From positions 1 through 64,000 of the forward strand of contig NZ_VTTP01000011.1 of the NCBI RefSeq assembly GCF_008364845.1: a stretch of 64,000 nt of DNA, in the 5' to 3' direction. The notes beneath the pieces were generated by a model, which saw only the letters and a program-made list of their open reading frames with translations, did no database searches and was not told where the DNA came from. Both the position numbers and the translations under genes were made by a program. Shown here one piece after another: positions 49,381 to 58,006 of this stretch (the first letter of the stretch is position 1; the number at the start of each line of letters is the position of its first letter). The stretch is from Actinotalea subterranea (GTDB taxonomy: Bacteria > Actinomycetota > Actinomycetes > Actinomycetales > Cellulomonadaceae).

Positions 49381-50073
49381 GTGGAGGCAACGCACGGGCG
49401 CGCGGCGACGCTCGCGCGCGCGGTCGCCCTGACCGCCCCCGTGGTCACGATCGGTGTCCCCGCACACGTCCTGGGTGGCGGCGCCCGGCCGTCGGCAGCC
49501 GTCCTTGTCGTGCTCGTCGCGCTCCTGCTCGTCCCCGCGACGCTCCTCGCGCGCCACCGGCTCCGCCCCGGGCCGACGCTCGTATGGCTCGCGGCGACGC
49601 AGGGTCTGCTGCACGCGACCCTCGCGGCGGCCGCCACCGGGCCCGCTCCGTCACTCACCCGAGCTGCGGCAGCCCGCGCGTCCGACCACGCGCACGCGCA
49701 CCTCGCGCCCACCCCGGGCTCGTCCTCCGCCGCCTGGGCCGGTGACCTCGTCGCCGCGGCCGAGGGTCACGCCCACCTCGGCGGCACACCCGGCCCGATG
49801 CTCCTCGCGCACGCCGCGGCCACCGTCGTCATGGCGGTGCTCCTCGCCGCGACCGACCGCGCGGCCGTCCTCGCGCGCCACTGGCTCCGCACCGTCCTGC
49901 CCCTCCTGCTCAGGGCACCCGGCGTGCCCGTCGCCCGGGGGCGTCAGGTGCTCGCGCACGCGGCACCGTCGGGCAGCCGCACCGTCCTGCTCCTGCGTGC
50001 GAGCCCGCGCCGCGGTCCTCCGGCGACCGCCGTCGCCACCCTCGCCACGTCCTGGCGCGTCGCGGCCGCCTGA
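49381..50073 (+). CDS. His-rich membrane protein of a copper operon
   Basis: 230 aa with helices around residues 13-33, 40-60, 66-85 and 145-170 and a His-rich outer loop (ASDHAHAHL, AEGHAHLGG). Similar membrane proteins precede copC in actinomycetes. His-rich loops suggest metal binding. Start is uncertain: GTG 49381 follows a TACCCT -10-like sequence and would be nearly leaderless; ATG 49306 would add a cytosolic tail. The next 234 bp hold no gene. Confidence 0.6.
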   Translation: MEATHGRAATLARAVALTAPVVTIGVPAHVLGGGARPSAAVLVVLVALLLVPATLLARHRLRPGPTLVWLAATQGLLHATLAAAATGPAPSLTRAAAARASDHAHAHLAPTPGSSSAAWAGDLVAAAEGHAHLGGTPGPMLLAHAAATVVMAVLLAATDRAAVLARHWLRTVLPLLLRAPGVPVARGRQVLAHAAPSGSRTVLLLRASPRRGPPATAVATLATSWRVAAA

Positions 50074-50307
50074 TCCTCGGGCGGCGCCGTACGCGCCTCG
50101 CGCCACCCGCCCCGACGGACAGCCGGGCCGTGCGTGCGCCCCGTCGCCGACCCGCCGGACCGTCCCCCTCGACGCCCGGGACGGGCTCGACGTGGTGGCC
50201 CCTCACACCCGACACCCACGCCTGCCCCCGGTCCCGCCGGTCCCCGCGCCCACCCACGGCGTCCCGGACGGCGGGCGCCGTGCGGGCCGAGGACCGGAGG
50301 ACCGACC

Positions 50308-51036
50308 ATGCCCAGCCCTGCCCCGCCTTCACCCGCCCCTGCACGGCCGACCGCATCGAGAGCTCGGCGCGCACGCCGACCGACACGACCGCGACGAAGC
50401 CCCGAGGGGTCCTGGGCGACGCGCACGCGGGCCCGGCGCACCTTGTCCGCCGTCCTCATGGTGCTGGGTGCGCTCGGCACCTCGCTGCTCACCGCAGCAC
50501 CGGCGGGTGCGCACGAGGACCTCGTCTCGTCGACACCGGCCGAGGGTGAGGTCCTCGAGGCCGTCCCGGCGGTCATCGAGCTGACGTTCACGGCGGACCT
50601 CCTCGACATCTCGACGCTCGTCGTCGTGACAGGCCCCGACGGCGAGCCCGTCGAGGTGCCGAGCACGGTCGACGGCGCCGTGGTGAGCGCGCCGTTCCCC
50701 GAGGACCCGGCGGACGGCGCCTACACGGTCGCCTGGCGGGTCGTGTCGGGGGACGGCCACCCCATCCAGGGCTCCTTCGGCTTCCTGCTTGCGGTCGCGG
50801 GACCTGGAACGGCAACCGCCACCGCACCGTCCGGGGCGGCACCGGGGGCCGACTCGCCTGCGGCTGACCCGTCCGACGCACCGACATCAGCCGGGGCGAC
50901 GGCACAGGCCCGGGAGGCGGACCAGTCGGGCGCGGCCGCGACCTCAGGTCGCGGTGCGCTCTTCTTTGCCATCGCGGGCGCCCTCCTCGCCGGGGCGACC
51001 GCCGCCACTCTCATCCACCGTCGCCGCGCCGCCTGA
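50308..51036 (+). CDS. copC: CopC-domain copper protein with C-terminal anchor
   Basis: 242 aa. An Arg-rich N-tail and signal helix end at AGA, making His69 (AHEDLVSSTPAEGEVL) the mature N-terminus, the Cu(II) site of CopC. The second site is GDGHPIQGSFGF. After an Ala/Thr/Pro linker, a helix (ALFFAIAGALLAGATAATLI) and RRR anchor it outside the membrane. ATG 50308 has GGAGG 9-13 bases upstream. Confidence 0.85.
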   Translation: MPSPAPPSPAPARPTASRARRARRPTRPRRSPEGSWATRTRARRTLSAVLMVLGALGTSLLTAAPAGAHEDLVSSTPAEGEVLEAVPAVIELTFTADLLDISTLVVVTGPDGEPVEVPSTVDGAVVSAPFPEDPADGAYTVAWRVVSGDGHPIQGSFGFLLAVAGPGTATATAPSGAAPGADSPAADPSDAPTSAGATAQAREADQSGAAATSGRGALFFAIAGALLAGATAATLIHRRRAA

Positions 51037-51068
51037 GGCGCGCGGCCCCCACCGTCAGGAGCACTCCC

Positions 51069-51689
51069 ATGGCTCGACCGCACCGCAGCGCGACCTCCAG
51101 GACCGTCCTCACCCTCGTCGGCCTCGCCGTGACGCTCACCGCGTGCTCCGGCGGCGCCGACCCCGCTTCCTCTGCCACGACGACCGCCGAGCAGGCTGCT
51201 GTCCCGTCGGACACGGCCGCGACCGCGACCCCTCAGCCTGACGCGCCGGCACTCCTGGACGCGTGGGTCAAGGCCGCGGACTCGGGCATGACCGGCGTGT
51301 TCGGCACCCTGACCAACCCGACGGCGTCCGACGTGCGCGTCGTGGAAGGGCGCACCGAGGCCGCCGGGATGCTCGAGCTCCACGAGACGGCCGACGACGG
51401 GACGGGCAGCATGGTCATGCGCCCCAAGGAGGGCGGCTTCCTCGTCCCGGCGGGCGGCGAGCACGTGCTGGCCCCGGGCGGGGACCACATCATGCTCATG
51501 CAGCTCACCGGCCCCGTGCTGCCGGGTGACGAGGTGACGGTCGTCCTCGAGACGGACGCGGGCACCGAGCTGACGGTCACCGCGGTCGCGAGGTCGTTCT
51601 CCGGCGCTGACGAGGACTACCCGTCCGACGGCATGTCCTCGATGCCCGACGGCTCGGGGTCCGGGCACGGCATGGCGGGCGACTCGTGA
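51069..51689 (+). CDS. PCu(A)C copper chaperone lipoprotein
   Basis: 206 aa. Lipobox LTAC (Cys26), Thr/Ala-rich linker, then a PCuAC domain (residues 65-180) with the metal pattern MLELHET ... MVMRP ... GGEHVLAPGGDHIMLMQL and a Met/His-rich tail (GMSSMPDGSGSGHGM). It delivers Cu(I) to cuproenzymes such as cytochrome oxidase outside the membrane. It follows copC by 32 bp and overlaps the peroxidase start. Confidence 0.85.
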   Translation: MARPHRSATSRTVLTLVGLAVTLTACSGGADPASSATTTAEQAAVPSDTAATATPQPDAPALLDAWVKAADSGMTGVFGTLTNPTASDVRVVEGRTEAAGMLELHETADDGTGSMVMRPKEGGFLVPAGGEHVLAPGGDHIMLMQLTGPVLPGDEVTVVLETDAGTELTVTAVARSFSGADEDYPSDGMSSMPDGSGSGHGMAGDS

Positions 51690-52930
51690 AGGAGCCTCGC
51701 CTGGACCGCCGCGCGTTCCTCCACGGGGGTGCCGGTGCGGTCGCCGGGGCGGCGCTCGCGCTCGGCGGCCGTGCGGCGTGGGACGCGGGCAGCCGCCCCG
51801 GCGCTGAGCCGGCCGTCGACGACCCTGGCGCGCGTGCCGCGGGCCACGAGGACGTCGGGCGGGCCACGGTGCCCTTCTACGGCGAGCGGCAGGCGGGCGT
51901 CGCCACACCCGCGCCCGCGTTCGCCTCGTTCGTCGCCCTCGACCTGGTCGCGGGCACGGACCGGGACGCGCTCCGCCGCCTGCTGCGGATCTGGACGGAC
52001 GACGCCGCACGCCTGACGGCCGGCCGGCCGGGCCTGGCGGACACCGAGCCCGAGCTCGCGCTGGTGCCCGCGTCGCTCACCGTGACGCTCGGCCTGGGCC
52101 CGGGGGTCTTCGCCGTCCCGGGCCTCGAGCCGTCGCGGCCCGAGTGGCTGGCACCGCTGCCGCCGTTCGCCGTGGACCGGCTCGAGGAGGCGTGGTCCGG
52201 CGGCGACGTCCTGCTTCAGGTCTGCGCGGACGACGAGGTGACGGTCGCGCACGCCGTCCGCGTGCTGGTCAAGGAGGCGCGTACGTTCGCGACGGTCCGC
52301 TGGGTCCAGCGGGGCTTTCGCCGGGCGGCGGGCACGACGGCGCCCGGGACCACCATGCGCAACCTCATGGGCCAGGTCGACGGCACACGCAACCTCGTGC
52401 CCGGGCAGGACGACGCCCTCGTGTGGCACGACGCCGCCGCGCCGGCGTGGCTCGCGCACGGCACCTCCGCCGTCGTGCGGCGGGTCGCGATGAACCTCGA
52501 CACGTGGGACGAGGTGGACCGGCCCGCGCGGGAGGTGGTCGTCGGACGGCGCCTGGACGACGGCGCACCCCTGACGGGGTCGAGCGAGCACGACGAGCCG
52601 GACCTCGAGGCGGTCGACGCCGTCGGCCTGCCGGTGATCGACGTGGCGGCCCACATCCGGCGGGCGCGCACCGCCGACCCTCAGGAGCGGTTCCTGCGGC
52701 GCTCCTACAACATCGACGACGCCCCACCGCCCGGCGCGCTCTCGGCCTCCGGCCTGCTCTTCGTCGCGTACCAGCGCGACCCCGTCCGGCAGCTCGTCCC
52801 CGTCCAGACGCGACTCGCGGAGCTCGACCTGCTGAACACCTGGACGACGCCGGTGGGCTCGGCGGTCTTCGCCGTGCCGGGCGGCTGCCGGGAGGGGGAG
52901 TACCTGGCCCAGCGCCTCGTCGAGCCCTGA
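51686..52930 (+). CDS. efeB: Dyp-type haem peroxidase with Tat signal
   Basis: 414 aa. Tat motif LDRRAFLHGGAGAVAGAALALGG, GQVDGTRN (the GxxDG haem-pocket motif), the proximal-His region VRRVAMNLDTWDEV, and FLRRSYNIDD at the distal end. EfeB-like enzymes act outside the membrane on dyes, peroxides or haem iron. GTG 51686 overlaps the PCu(A)C stop (GTGA), so copper and haem functions are co-expressed. Confidence 0.9.
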   Translation: MKEPRLDRRAFLHGGAGAVAGAALALGGRAAWDAGSRPGAEPAVDDPGARAAGHEDVGRATVPFYGERQAGVATPAPAFASFVALDLVAGTDRDALRRLLRIWTDDAARLTAGRPGLADTEPELALVPASLTVTLGLGPGVFAVPGLEPSRPEWLAPLPPFAVDRLEEAWSGGDVLLQVCADDEVTVAHAVRVLVKEARTFATVRWVQRGFRRAAGTTAPGTTMRNLMGQVDGTRNLVPGQDDALVWHDAAAPAWLAHGTSAVVRRVAMNLDTWDEVDRPAREVVVGRRLDDGAPLTGSSEHDEPDLEAVDAVGLPVIDVAAHIRRARTADPQERFLRRSYNIDDAPPPGALSASGLLFVAYQRDPVRQLVPVQTRLAELDLLNTWTTPVGSAVFAVPGGCREGEYLAQRLVEP

Positions 52931-52938
52931 GAGCCCGT

Positions 52939-52968
52939 GCCAGGGCGAGGCGTGGACCGGACCCTGGC
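52939..52968. terminator. Weak hairpin between convergent genes
   Basis: 7-bp stem GCCAGGG / CCCTGGC with 16-base loop between the peroxidase stop and the acyl-CoA dehydrogenase end. Confidence 0.35.
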
Positions 52969-52977
52969 GCGCCGGGG

Positions 52978-54156
52978 TCACACGAACGCGGCGTGCCCCG
53001 TGATCGCCCTGCCCACGATGAGGCTGTTCATCTCCCGCGTCCCCTCGTAGGAGTAGATCGCCTCCGCGTCCGCGAAGTGCCGGGCGACGCCGTGCTCGAG
53101 GACGATCCCGTTGCCGCCGAGCACCTCGCGCGCCCACGCCACGGTCTCCCGCATGCGGGTCGTCGTGAACGCCTTCGCCATCGCCGAGTGCTCGTCCCGC
53201 TGCCGCCCCTCGTCGAGCAGCCTGGACACCTGGACGCACACGGCGATCGAGGCCGTGATGTTGCCGAGCATCGAGGCGAGCTTGTCCTGGACGAGCTGGT
53301 GCGCGGCGATCGGCTTGCCGAACTGCTCGCGCCGCAGCGCGTACGCCAAGGCGGCCTCGTAGGCGCCGATCGAGTTGCCCACGGCCTGCCAGGCGACCTC
53401 GGCACGCGTGAGCCGCAGGATCGTCGCGACGTCACGGAAGGACGAGACCCGCTGCAGGCGCAGCTCCTCGGGCACCACGACGTCGCGCAGCACGATGTCC
53501 GCGTTCTGCACGCTGCGCAGGGCCTGCTTGCCCTCGATCTTGGTGGCGCTGAAGCCGGGCGTCGTCGTCGGCACGAGGAAGCCCTTGACCTGCTCGTCAG
53601 CGGTGTCCCGCGCCCAGGTGACGACGACGTCCGCGAACGTCCCGTTGCCGATCCACCGCTTCTCGCCCGACAGGACCCAGTCCTCGCCCCGCCGGGTCGC
53701 GGTCGTGCGCAGGCCGCGCGCGGAGTCGGAGCCCGACAGGGGCTCCGTCAGGCCGAACGCGCCGATCGTCTCGCCGCTGCCCAGGCCGGGGAGCCAGCGG
53801 GCGCGCTGCTCGGGCGAGCCACCCACCCCGATCGACCCCATGACGAGCCCGCTCTGCACGCCGACGAACGTCGCCACGGAGGTGTCGACGCGCGCCATCT
53901 CGAGCGCGGCCCAGCCGCGGAAGACGGCCGAGTTCTCGAAGTGCCGCGTCTCGTCCCAGGACGGCCCGAGGACACCCAGGGCGGCGATCCCCGGCACGAG
54001 GTGGCGAGGGAACTCGGCGCGCGTCCAGTGGTCGTCTGCGACCGGACGCACCTGCGTCTCGAAGAAGTCGCGCAGCGCGAGGACGGCCTCGGTCTCACGC
54101 GCGCTGAGGTGGTCCTGGAACGAGTAGAAGTCGCTCTCGAGGGTGTGTCGCCGCAT
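52978..54156 (-). CDS. Acyl-CoA dehydrogenase (glutaryl-CoA-type)
   Basis: 392 aa flavoenzyme. Family motifs FGLTEPLSGSDSARGL, RWIGNG, QVKGFLVPT, RREQFGKPIAAHQLVQ, GGNGIVLEHGVARHFADAEAIYSYEGTREMN. The catalytic Glu is in SYEGTRE (near the C-terminus), as in glutaryl-CoA dehydrogenases. Oxidises a CoA ester in the cytosol. ATG 54156; the nitronate monooxygenase gene lies 38 bp upstream on the same strand. Confidence 0.88.
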   Translation of the reverse strand: MRRHTLESDFYSFQDHLSARETEAVLALRDFFETQVRPVADDHWTRAEFPRHLVPGIAALGVLGPSWDETRHFENSAVFRGWAALEMARVDTSVATFVGVQSGLVMGSIGVGGSPEQRARWLPGLGSGETIGAFGLTEPLSGSDSARGLRTTATRRGEDWVLSGEKRWIGNGTFADVVVTWARDTADEQVKGFLVPTTTPGFSATKIEGKQALRSVQNADIVLRDVVVPEELRLQRVSSFRDVATILRLTRAEVAWQAVGNSIGAYEAALAYALRREQFGKPIAAHQLVQDKLASMLGNITASIAVCVQVSRLLDEGRQRDEHSAMAKAFTTTRMRETVAWAREVLGGNGIVLEHGVARHFADAEAIYSYEGTREMNSLIVGRAITGHAAFV

Positions 54157-54194
54157 CGGTGGCTCCGTTGCTCGTACGGGACAGGGTGCCGCCA

Positions 54195-55661
54195 CTATGC
54201 CATCGGGACGAGGAGCCACTCGATCGCCTGCGCGGCGGTCCACCCGCCGGGGTGCGCGGCCGCGAGGCGACGTGCGCCGTCGAGGTCGGCGCCGAGCGTC
54301 ACGAGCGCCTCCTCCTCGTAGCCGTCGGGGCGCACCTGCCCCATGCCCACGTCGGCGCTCAGGGCGTTGCACAGGCACGCCCGGCCCTCGGTCTGCTCGA
54401 CGCTGCCGCCCTTGCGCACGAAGGTGTGGACGGGCTCGGCCGGGCAGCGGTAGCCGACGGCACCGCCGTCGCGCAGATAGGGGGTGCGCAGGTAGCCGAG
54501 GTCGCACAGGCGGGGACGGTCGGCGCGGAGCCCGAGGTCGGACAGGGTGCCCGTGAGCTGTGCGACCTTGAAGGGGAACCCGGTGGGGGAGGCGTCGGCG
54601 TCCGTACGGACCTGGAGCGTGCCGGCGCGGAGCCCGTCGGTCAGCCGACGGCGCAGGTCGGGGCGCAGGCCGGACTCGGCGCTCAGAGCGAAGACGGTCC
54701 CGACCTGGACGCCCTGCGCGCCTGCCGCTCGGGCGGCCCGCAGCGCCTCCGGGGTGCCGACGGATCCCGCGACCCAGAAGGGCAGGCCCACCGCGGCGAC
54801 CTTCGCCAGGTCGGCGTCGTCCCGGGGGCCGAAGACGGGCTGGCCGAGGTCGTCACGGGTCGGTCGCCCGCGGGGCGGGGCGTTGTGCCCACCTGCGCCG
54901 GGACCCTCGACGACGAACCCGTCCGGGACGGTCCGCTCGTCGCGGACGAGGTGCGCTGCCAGGGCCTCCGCGGAGACGATCGCGAGGAAGGCCGGCCGGC
55001 GCAGCGGTGGCAGGTCGTCGCCGAGGAGCCGGGCGGGGTCGAGCTCGACGTGGTGCTCGTCCCCGCCGGCGCCGTGCACCGTGACGGGCAGACGCGCGGT
55101 GCGGTGCTCGGCAAGGCCGTCGAGCAGCGCAGGGATGTCCCGGGGGATGCCTGCGCCCATGAGCACGGCGTCGACACCGGCGAGCAGCGCGCCGTAGGCC
55201 GACGCCGGGGTCGCCATCTGCACCTTCTCGAGGTAGTTGATGCCGACGACGCCGTCGTGCCCCTCCTTCGCGAGCCACACCTCCACGAAGTTGCCCAGCA
55301 CCATGAGCTCCTGGACGAGGGCGTTCTGGCGCAGCCCGAGCCGGGGCACGGGCGCGTACGGGCTCCCTGCCGCGCGGCCGCCGGGCGTGAAGTACCGGGC
55401 CACGGCACGTTCGGCGACGGCGGGCACGGGGAACGCCGCGAGGGCCCGGCGCACCGAGCCGTCCGGGTCGCCGTCCTGCAGGCGTCGGGTCAGGACGAGG
55501 TCGAGTGCGGTCCCGGAGACGACACCGAGCTGGCCCTCGCGGGCAACGGCTGCGGCGAGCGTCCAGGACGACACAGCGACACCCATCCCGCCCTGGATCA
55601 CCGGCGGCAGGGTCAGCGCGCGCGAGGGGCGCCTGTGCGGTGCGGTCACGTGCGTGGTCAT
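54195..55661 (-). CDS. Nitronate monooxygenase / PfaD-like flavoprotein
   Basis: 488 aa TIM-barrel FMN protein: VIQGGMGVAVSSWTLAAAVA, GINYLEKVQMATP, GHNAPPRGRP and VAGSVGTPEALRAARAAGAQGVQVGT. The C-terminal 120 residues add a Cys-bearing domain (GYRCPAEPVHTF, EGRACLCNALSAD). NMOs oxidise nitroalkanes; PfaD-type relatives are enoyl reductases for polyunsaturated fatty acids. Its neighbours are lipid genes, so the second role is not excluded. ATG 55661, behind a dyad-rich promoter. Confidence 0.8.
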   Translation of the reverse strand: MTTHVTAPHRRPSRALTLPPVIQGGMGVAVSSWTLAAAVAREGQLGVVSGTALDLVLTRRLQDGDPDGSVRRALAAFPVPAVAERAVARYFTPGGRAAGSPYAPVPRLGLRQNALVQELMVLGNFVEVWLAKEGHDGVVGINYLEKVQMATPASAYGALLAGVDAVLMGAGIPRDIPALLDGLAEHRTARLPVTVHGAGGDEHHVELDPARLLGDDLPPLRRPAFLAIVSAEALAAHLVRDERTVPDGFVVEGPGAGGHNAPPRGRPTRDDLGQPVFGPRDDADLAKVAAVGLPFWVAGSVGTPEALRAARAAGAQGVQVGTVFALSAESGLRPDLRRRLTDGLRAGTLQVRTDADASPTGFPFKVAQLTGTLSDLGLRADRPRLCDLGYLRTPYLRDGGAVGYRCPAEPVHTFVRKGGSVEQTEGRACLCNALSADVGMGQVRPDGYEEEALVTLGADLDGARRLAAAHPGGWTAAQAIEWLLVPMA

Positions 55662-55676
55662 GGTGGCCTCCCGACC

Positions 55677-55710
55677 CCTACGGGGCCGTAGGTTACGTAA
55701 CCGTAGGTTG
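55677..55710. promoter_or_regulatory. Compound dyad: probable fatty-acid-regulator operator
   Basis: GGTTACGTAACC (55691-55702) is perfect, flanked by CCTACGG-(2)-CCGTAGG (55677-55692) and a second CGTAGGTT. It lies 16-49 bp upstream of ATG 55661. TetR-type regulators of fatty acid metabolism in actinomycetes bind similar CCTACG/CGTAGG dyads; identity of the regulator is inferred. Confidence 0.6.
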
Positions 55711-55806
55711 CGGGCTCGGCCACCAGGGGGACCTACGTCCGTTGCCGTCCGGCCTCGTGCAGGTCGTGAGGTGGGCGCCGCCGACGGCGGCGCCCCGGCC
55801 GTCGGG

Positions 55807-56574
55807 TCAGAGCCCCATCGCGTGGGCGCCGCCGTCGACGTGCACGACCTCGCCCGTCGTCGCCGGGAACCAGTCGGACAGCAGGGCGGCGACCGCGCGC
55901 GCCGTCGGCTCGGCGTCTGCCACGTCCCAGCCCAGCGGTGCGCGCGCGCCCCAACCGCCCTCGATGGCCTCGAACCCCGGGATGGCCTTCGCGGCGGTCG
56001 TCCGGACCGGGCCGGCGGCGACGAGGTTGACGCGGATGCCCTCGGGGCCCAGGTCACGGGCGAGGTAGCGCGAGGTCGCCTCCAGGGCGGCCTTGGCCAC
56101 ACCCATCCAGTCGTAGACCGGCCACGCGTACCGCGCGTCGAACGTCAGACCCACCACCGAGGACCCGCGACCCATCAACGGCTGCGCCGCGACCGCCAAC
56201 GCCTTGAGCGAGTACGCCGAGACCTCCAGCGCCGTGGCCACGTCCGTCCACTCACCGGACAGGAAGTTGCCCCCCAGCACCGACTGCGGCGCGAACCCGA
56301 TCGAGTGCACCACCCCGTCCAAGGCGTCCACGTGCCCACCGACCCGACCCGCCAACGCCGCCAGGTCCTCCTGCGACGTCACGTCCAGCTCCACCACCGG
56401 CGCCTCGCGCGGCAGCCGGCGCGCGATGACCTGCGTGAGCCGGAGCTGGCGGCCGAACGACGTCAGGACGACCTCGGCGCCCTGCTCCTGTGCGATCCGG
56501 GCGACGTGGAACGCGATCGAGCCCTCGGTCAGGACCCCGGTGACGAGGATCTTCTTGCCGGCGAGCAGGGGCAT
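55807..56574 (-). CDS. fabI: Enoyl-ACP reductase (FabI/InhA class)
   Basis: 255 aa short-chain dehydrogenase of InhA type: GKKILVTGVLTEGSIAFHVA, ELDVTSQEDL, VHSIGFAP, and active-site Tyr154 and Lys161 (YDWMGVAKAALE). It reduces trans-2-enoyl-ACP with NADH, the last step of the FAS-II cycle. It is usually next to fabG; here it stands alone. Confidence 0.9.
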   Translation of the reverse strand: MPLLAGKKILVTGVLTEGSIAFHVARIAQEQGAEVVLTSFGRQLRLTQVIARRLPREAPVVELDVTSQEDLAALAGRVGGHVDALDGVVHSIGFAPQSVLGGNFLSGEWTDVATALEVSAYSLKALAVAAQPLMGRGSSVVGLTFDARYAWPVYDWMGVAKAALEATSRYLARDLGPEGIRVNLVAAGPVRTTAAKAIPGFEAIEGGWGARAPLGWDVADAEPTARAVAALLSDWFPATTGEVVHVDGGAHAMGL

Positions 56575-56713
56575 GGCGGGTTCCGATCGTCGGGGGTGCT
56601 GGTCGGGCGTGCATGTCGCGGCCCGCAGCCGTGCTGGCGGGCGTGACGTTCGACGCTATCCGACAAGGAGGAACCAGTGGTCGGGGGCCTCGCCACACGA
56701 TCAGCGGTCGGCT

Positions 56714-56730
56714 TTGTCGCCTCCCGACAA
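56714..56730. promoter_or_regulatory. TTGTCG dyad upstream of fabI
   Basis: TTGTCG-(5)-CGACAA is perfect and lies between the MFS stop (56732) and the fabI start (56574). CCGACAA recurs at 56660-56666. Candidate operator; a terminator for the MFS gene is the alternative. Confidence 0.35.
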
Positions 56731-56731
56731 C

Positions 56732-57973
56732 TCAGCGGGTCACGTCGCGGTCGGCCGCGGGCGCCTCGCGGCGGCTCAGCGCGATGAACGGGACCGCAAG
56801 GAGCTGGATCGCCGCGCCGATCACGTACGACGGGCCGTAGCCCCACACGTCGGCGGCCCGGCCCAGTGCGGGCTGGACCACGACGCCGCCGCTGCTGCCC
56901 ATGAGGGAGTCGAACGAGAGGACCGTCGCGCGCTGGCCGGACGGCACCAGGTCGTTGAGGTACGCCTGACGGATGGGGGTCACCGCCGCCTGGAGGAGCC
57001 CCCACGCGACGAGGAGGAGGAGTGCGGCCGCGAACGTCGTGACGACGCCGAGGAGCGCCAGGACGGCGCTGCCTGCGACGCCCGCGACCAGGAGCGCGGT
57101 GGTCCGCCTCGCCACGAGACGACGCACCCGGGGGGCCAGGAGGCCGCCGAGCATCTGCGAGCCGGCGATGACCGCGGCCGCGAGCCCCGCGACGCCGTAC
57201 AGCCGGTCGCTGCCGTACAGCGCGAGCAGGTGGGGCTGCATCGCGTAGAACGCGTAGATCCCGACACCCGACGTGAACGGCGCGGCGAGCATGAGCCAGC
57301 GCACGGGCGGGTTCCCGAGGCCGTGGCGCAGCGAGGCCGTCAGGACGGACCGGACGGTGCGTCCCGGCGTCGTGCGCGCCTGCGGGACGAACCCGTGGTC
57401 GCGCATGAACACCGCGGCGACGACCGCCATCACGACGAGCGTGCCGACCCGGACGAGGTAGGGGAGCCCGAGCGTGCCGACCTGCGCGAGGAAGCCGCCG
57501 GCGACCGATCCCATGAGCATGGCCGCGCCGCCGACCACCTGGGCGCGGCCGAACACGGGCTCGAGGGACGCGGTCCACCCGGCGGCACGCATCGCGTCGA
57601 CGAGCCACGCCTCGACCGCGCCCGAGAAGAACGTGAACCCGAGGCCGAGCAGGACCGAGACGAGCGCCCACGCCCAGAAGGGCGACGACCAGGCCCACAG
57701 GAGGTAGTAGAGGTAGGTCGTGACCGCGAGGACGGCTGTGCCCAGCAGGTACGAGGCGCGGCGTCCCCACGTGTCGGCGACGACACCCGTGGGGACCTCG
57801 AAGAGCACCATGCCGGCCGTGAAGAACGCGTTCGCCGCGAACGCCTCGAGGTTGGTCAGCCCGGCGTCGAGCAGGAACAGGGTGTTGACGCCCCAGATGA
57901 ACGACGCGGCCAGCGTGTTGCCCAGCACCAGCACGAGGTAGGTGCGCTGGACGCGCCTCGCCAGTGGGCTCAT
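56732..57973 (-). CDS. MFS transporter
   Basis: 413 aa, about 12 helices, with the MFS motif GVVADTWGRRASYLLG after helix 2 and R-rich loops. The family resembles small drug/sugar efflux MFS proteins; substrate is unknown. ATG 57973 places the N-terminus before the first helix. Confidence 0.85.
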   Translation of the reverse strand: MSPLARRVQRTYLVLVLGNTLAASFIWGVNTLFLLDAGLTNLEAFAANAFFTAGMVLFEVPTGVVADTWGRRASYLLGTAVLAVTTYLYYLLWAWSSPFWAWALVSVLLGLGFTFFSGAVEAWLVDAMRAAGWTASLEPVFGRAQVVGGAAMLMGSVAGGFLAQVGTLGLPYLVRVGTLVVMAVVAAVFMRDHGFVPQARTTPGRTVRSVLTASLRHGLGNPPVRWLMLAAPFTSGVGIYAFYAMQPHLLALYGSDRLYGVAGLAAAVIAGSQMLGGLLAPRVRRLVARRTTALLVAGVAGSAVLALLGVVTTFAAALLLLVAWGLLQAAVTPIRQAYLNDLVPSGQRATVLSFDSLMGSSGGVVVQPALGRAADVWGYGPSYVIGAAIQLLAVPFIALSRREAPAADRDVTR

Positions 57974-58006
57974 CGTCGGAGCGTATCGAGGCGCTCCGAC
58001 ACCGGG

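Noticed and set aside
50074-50307. Possible extension of copC or a separate gene
   Set aside because: The open frame is Pro/Arg-rich and lacks a ribosome-binding site; the strong site is at ATG 50308.
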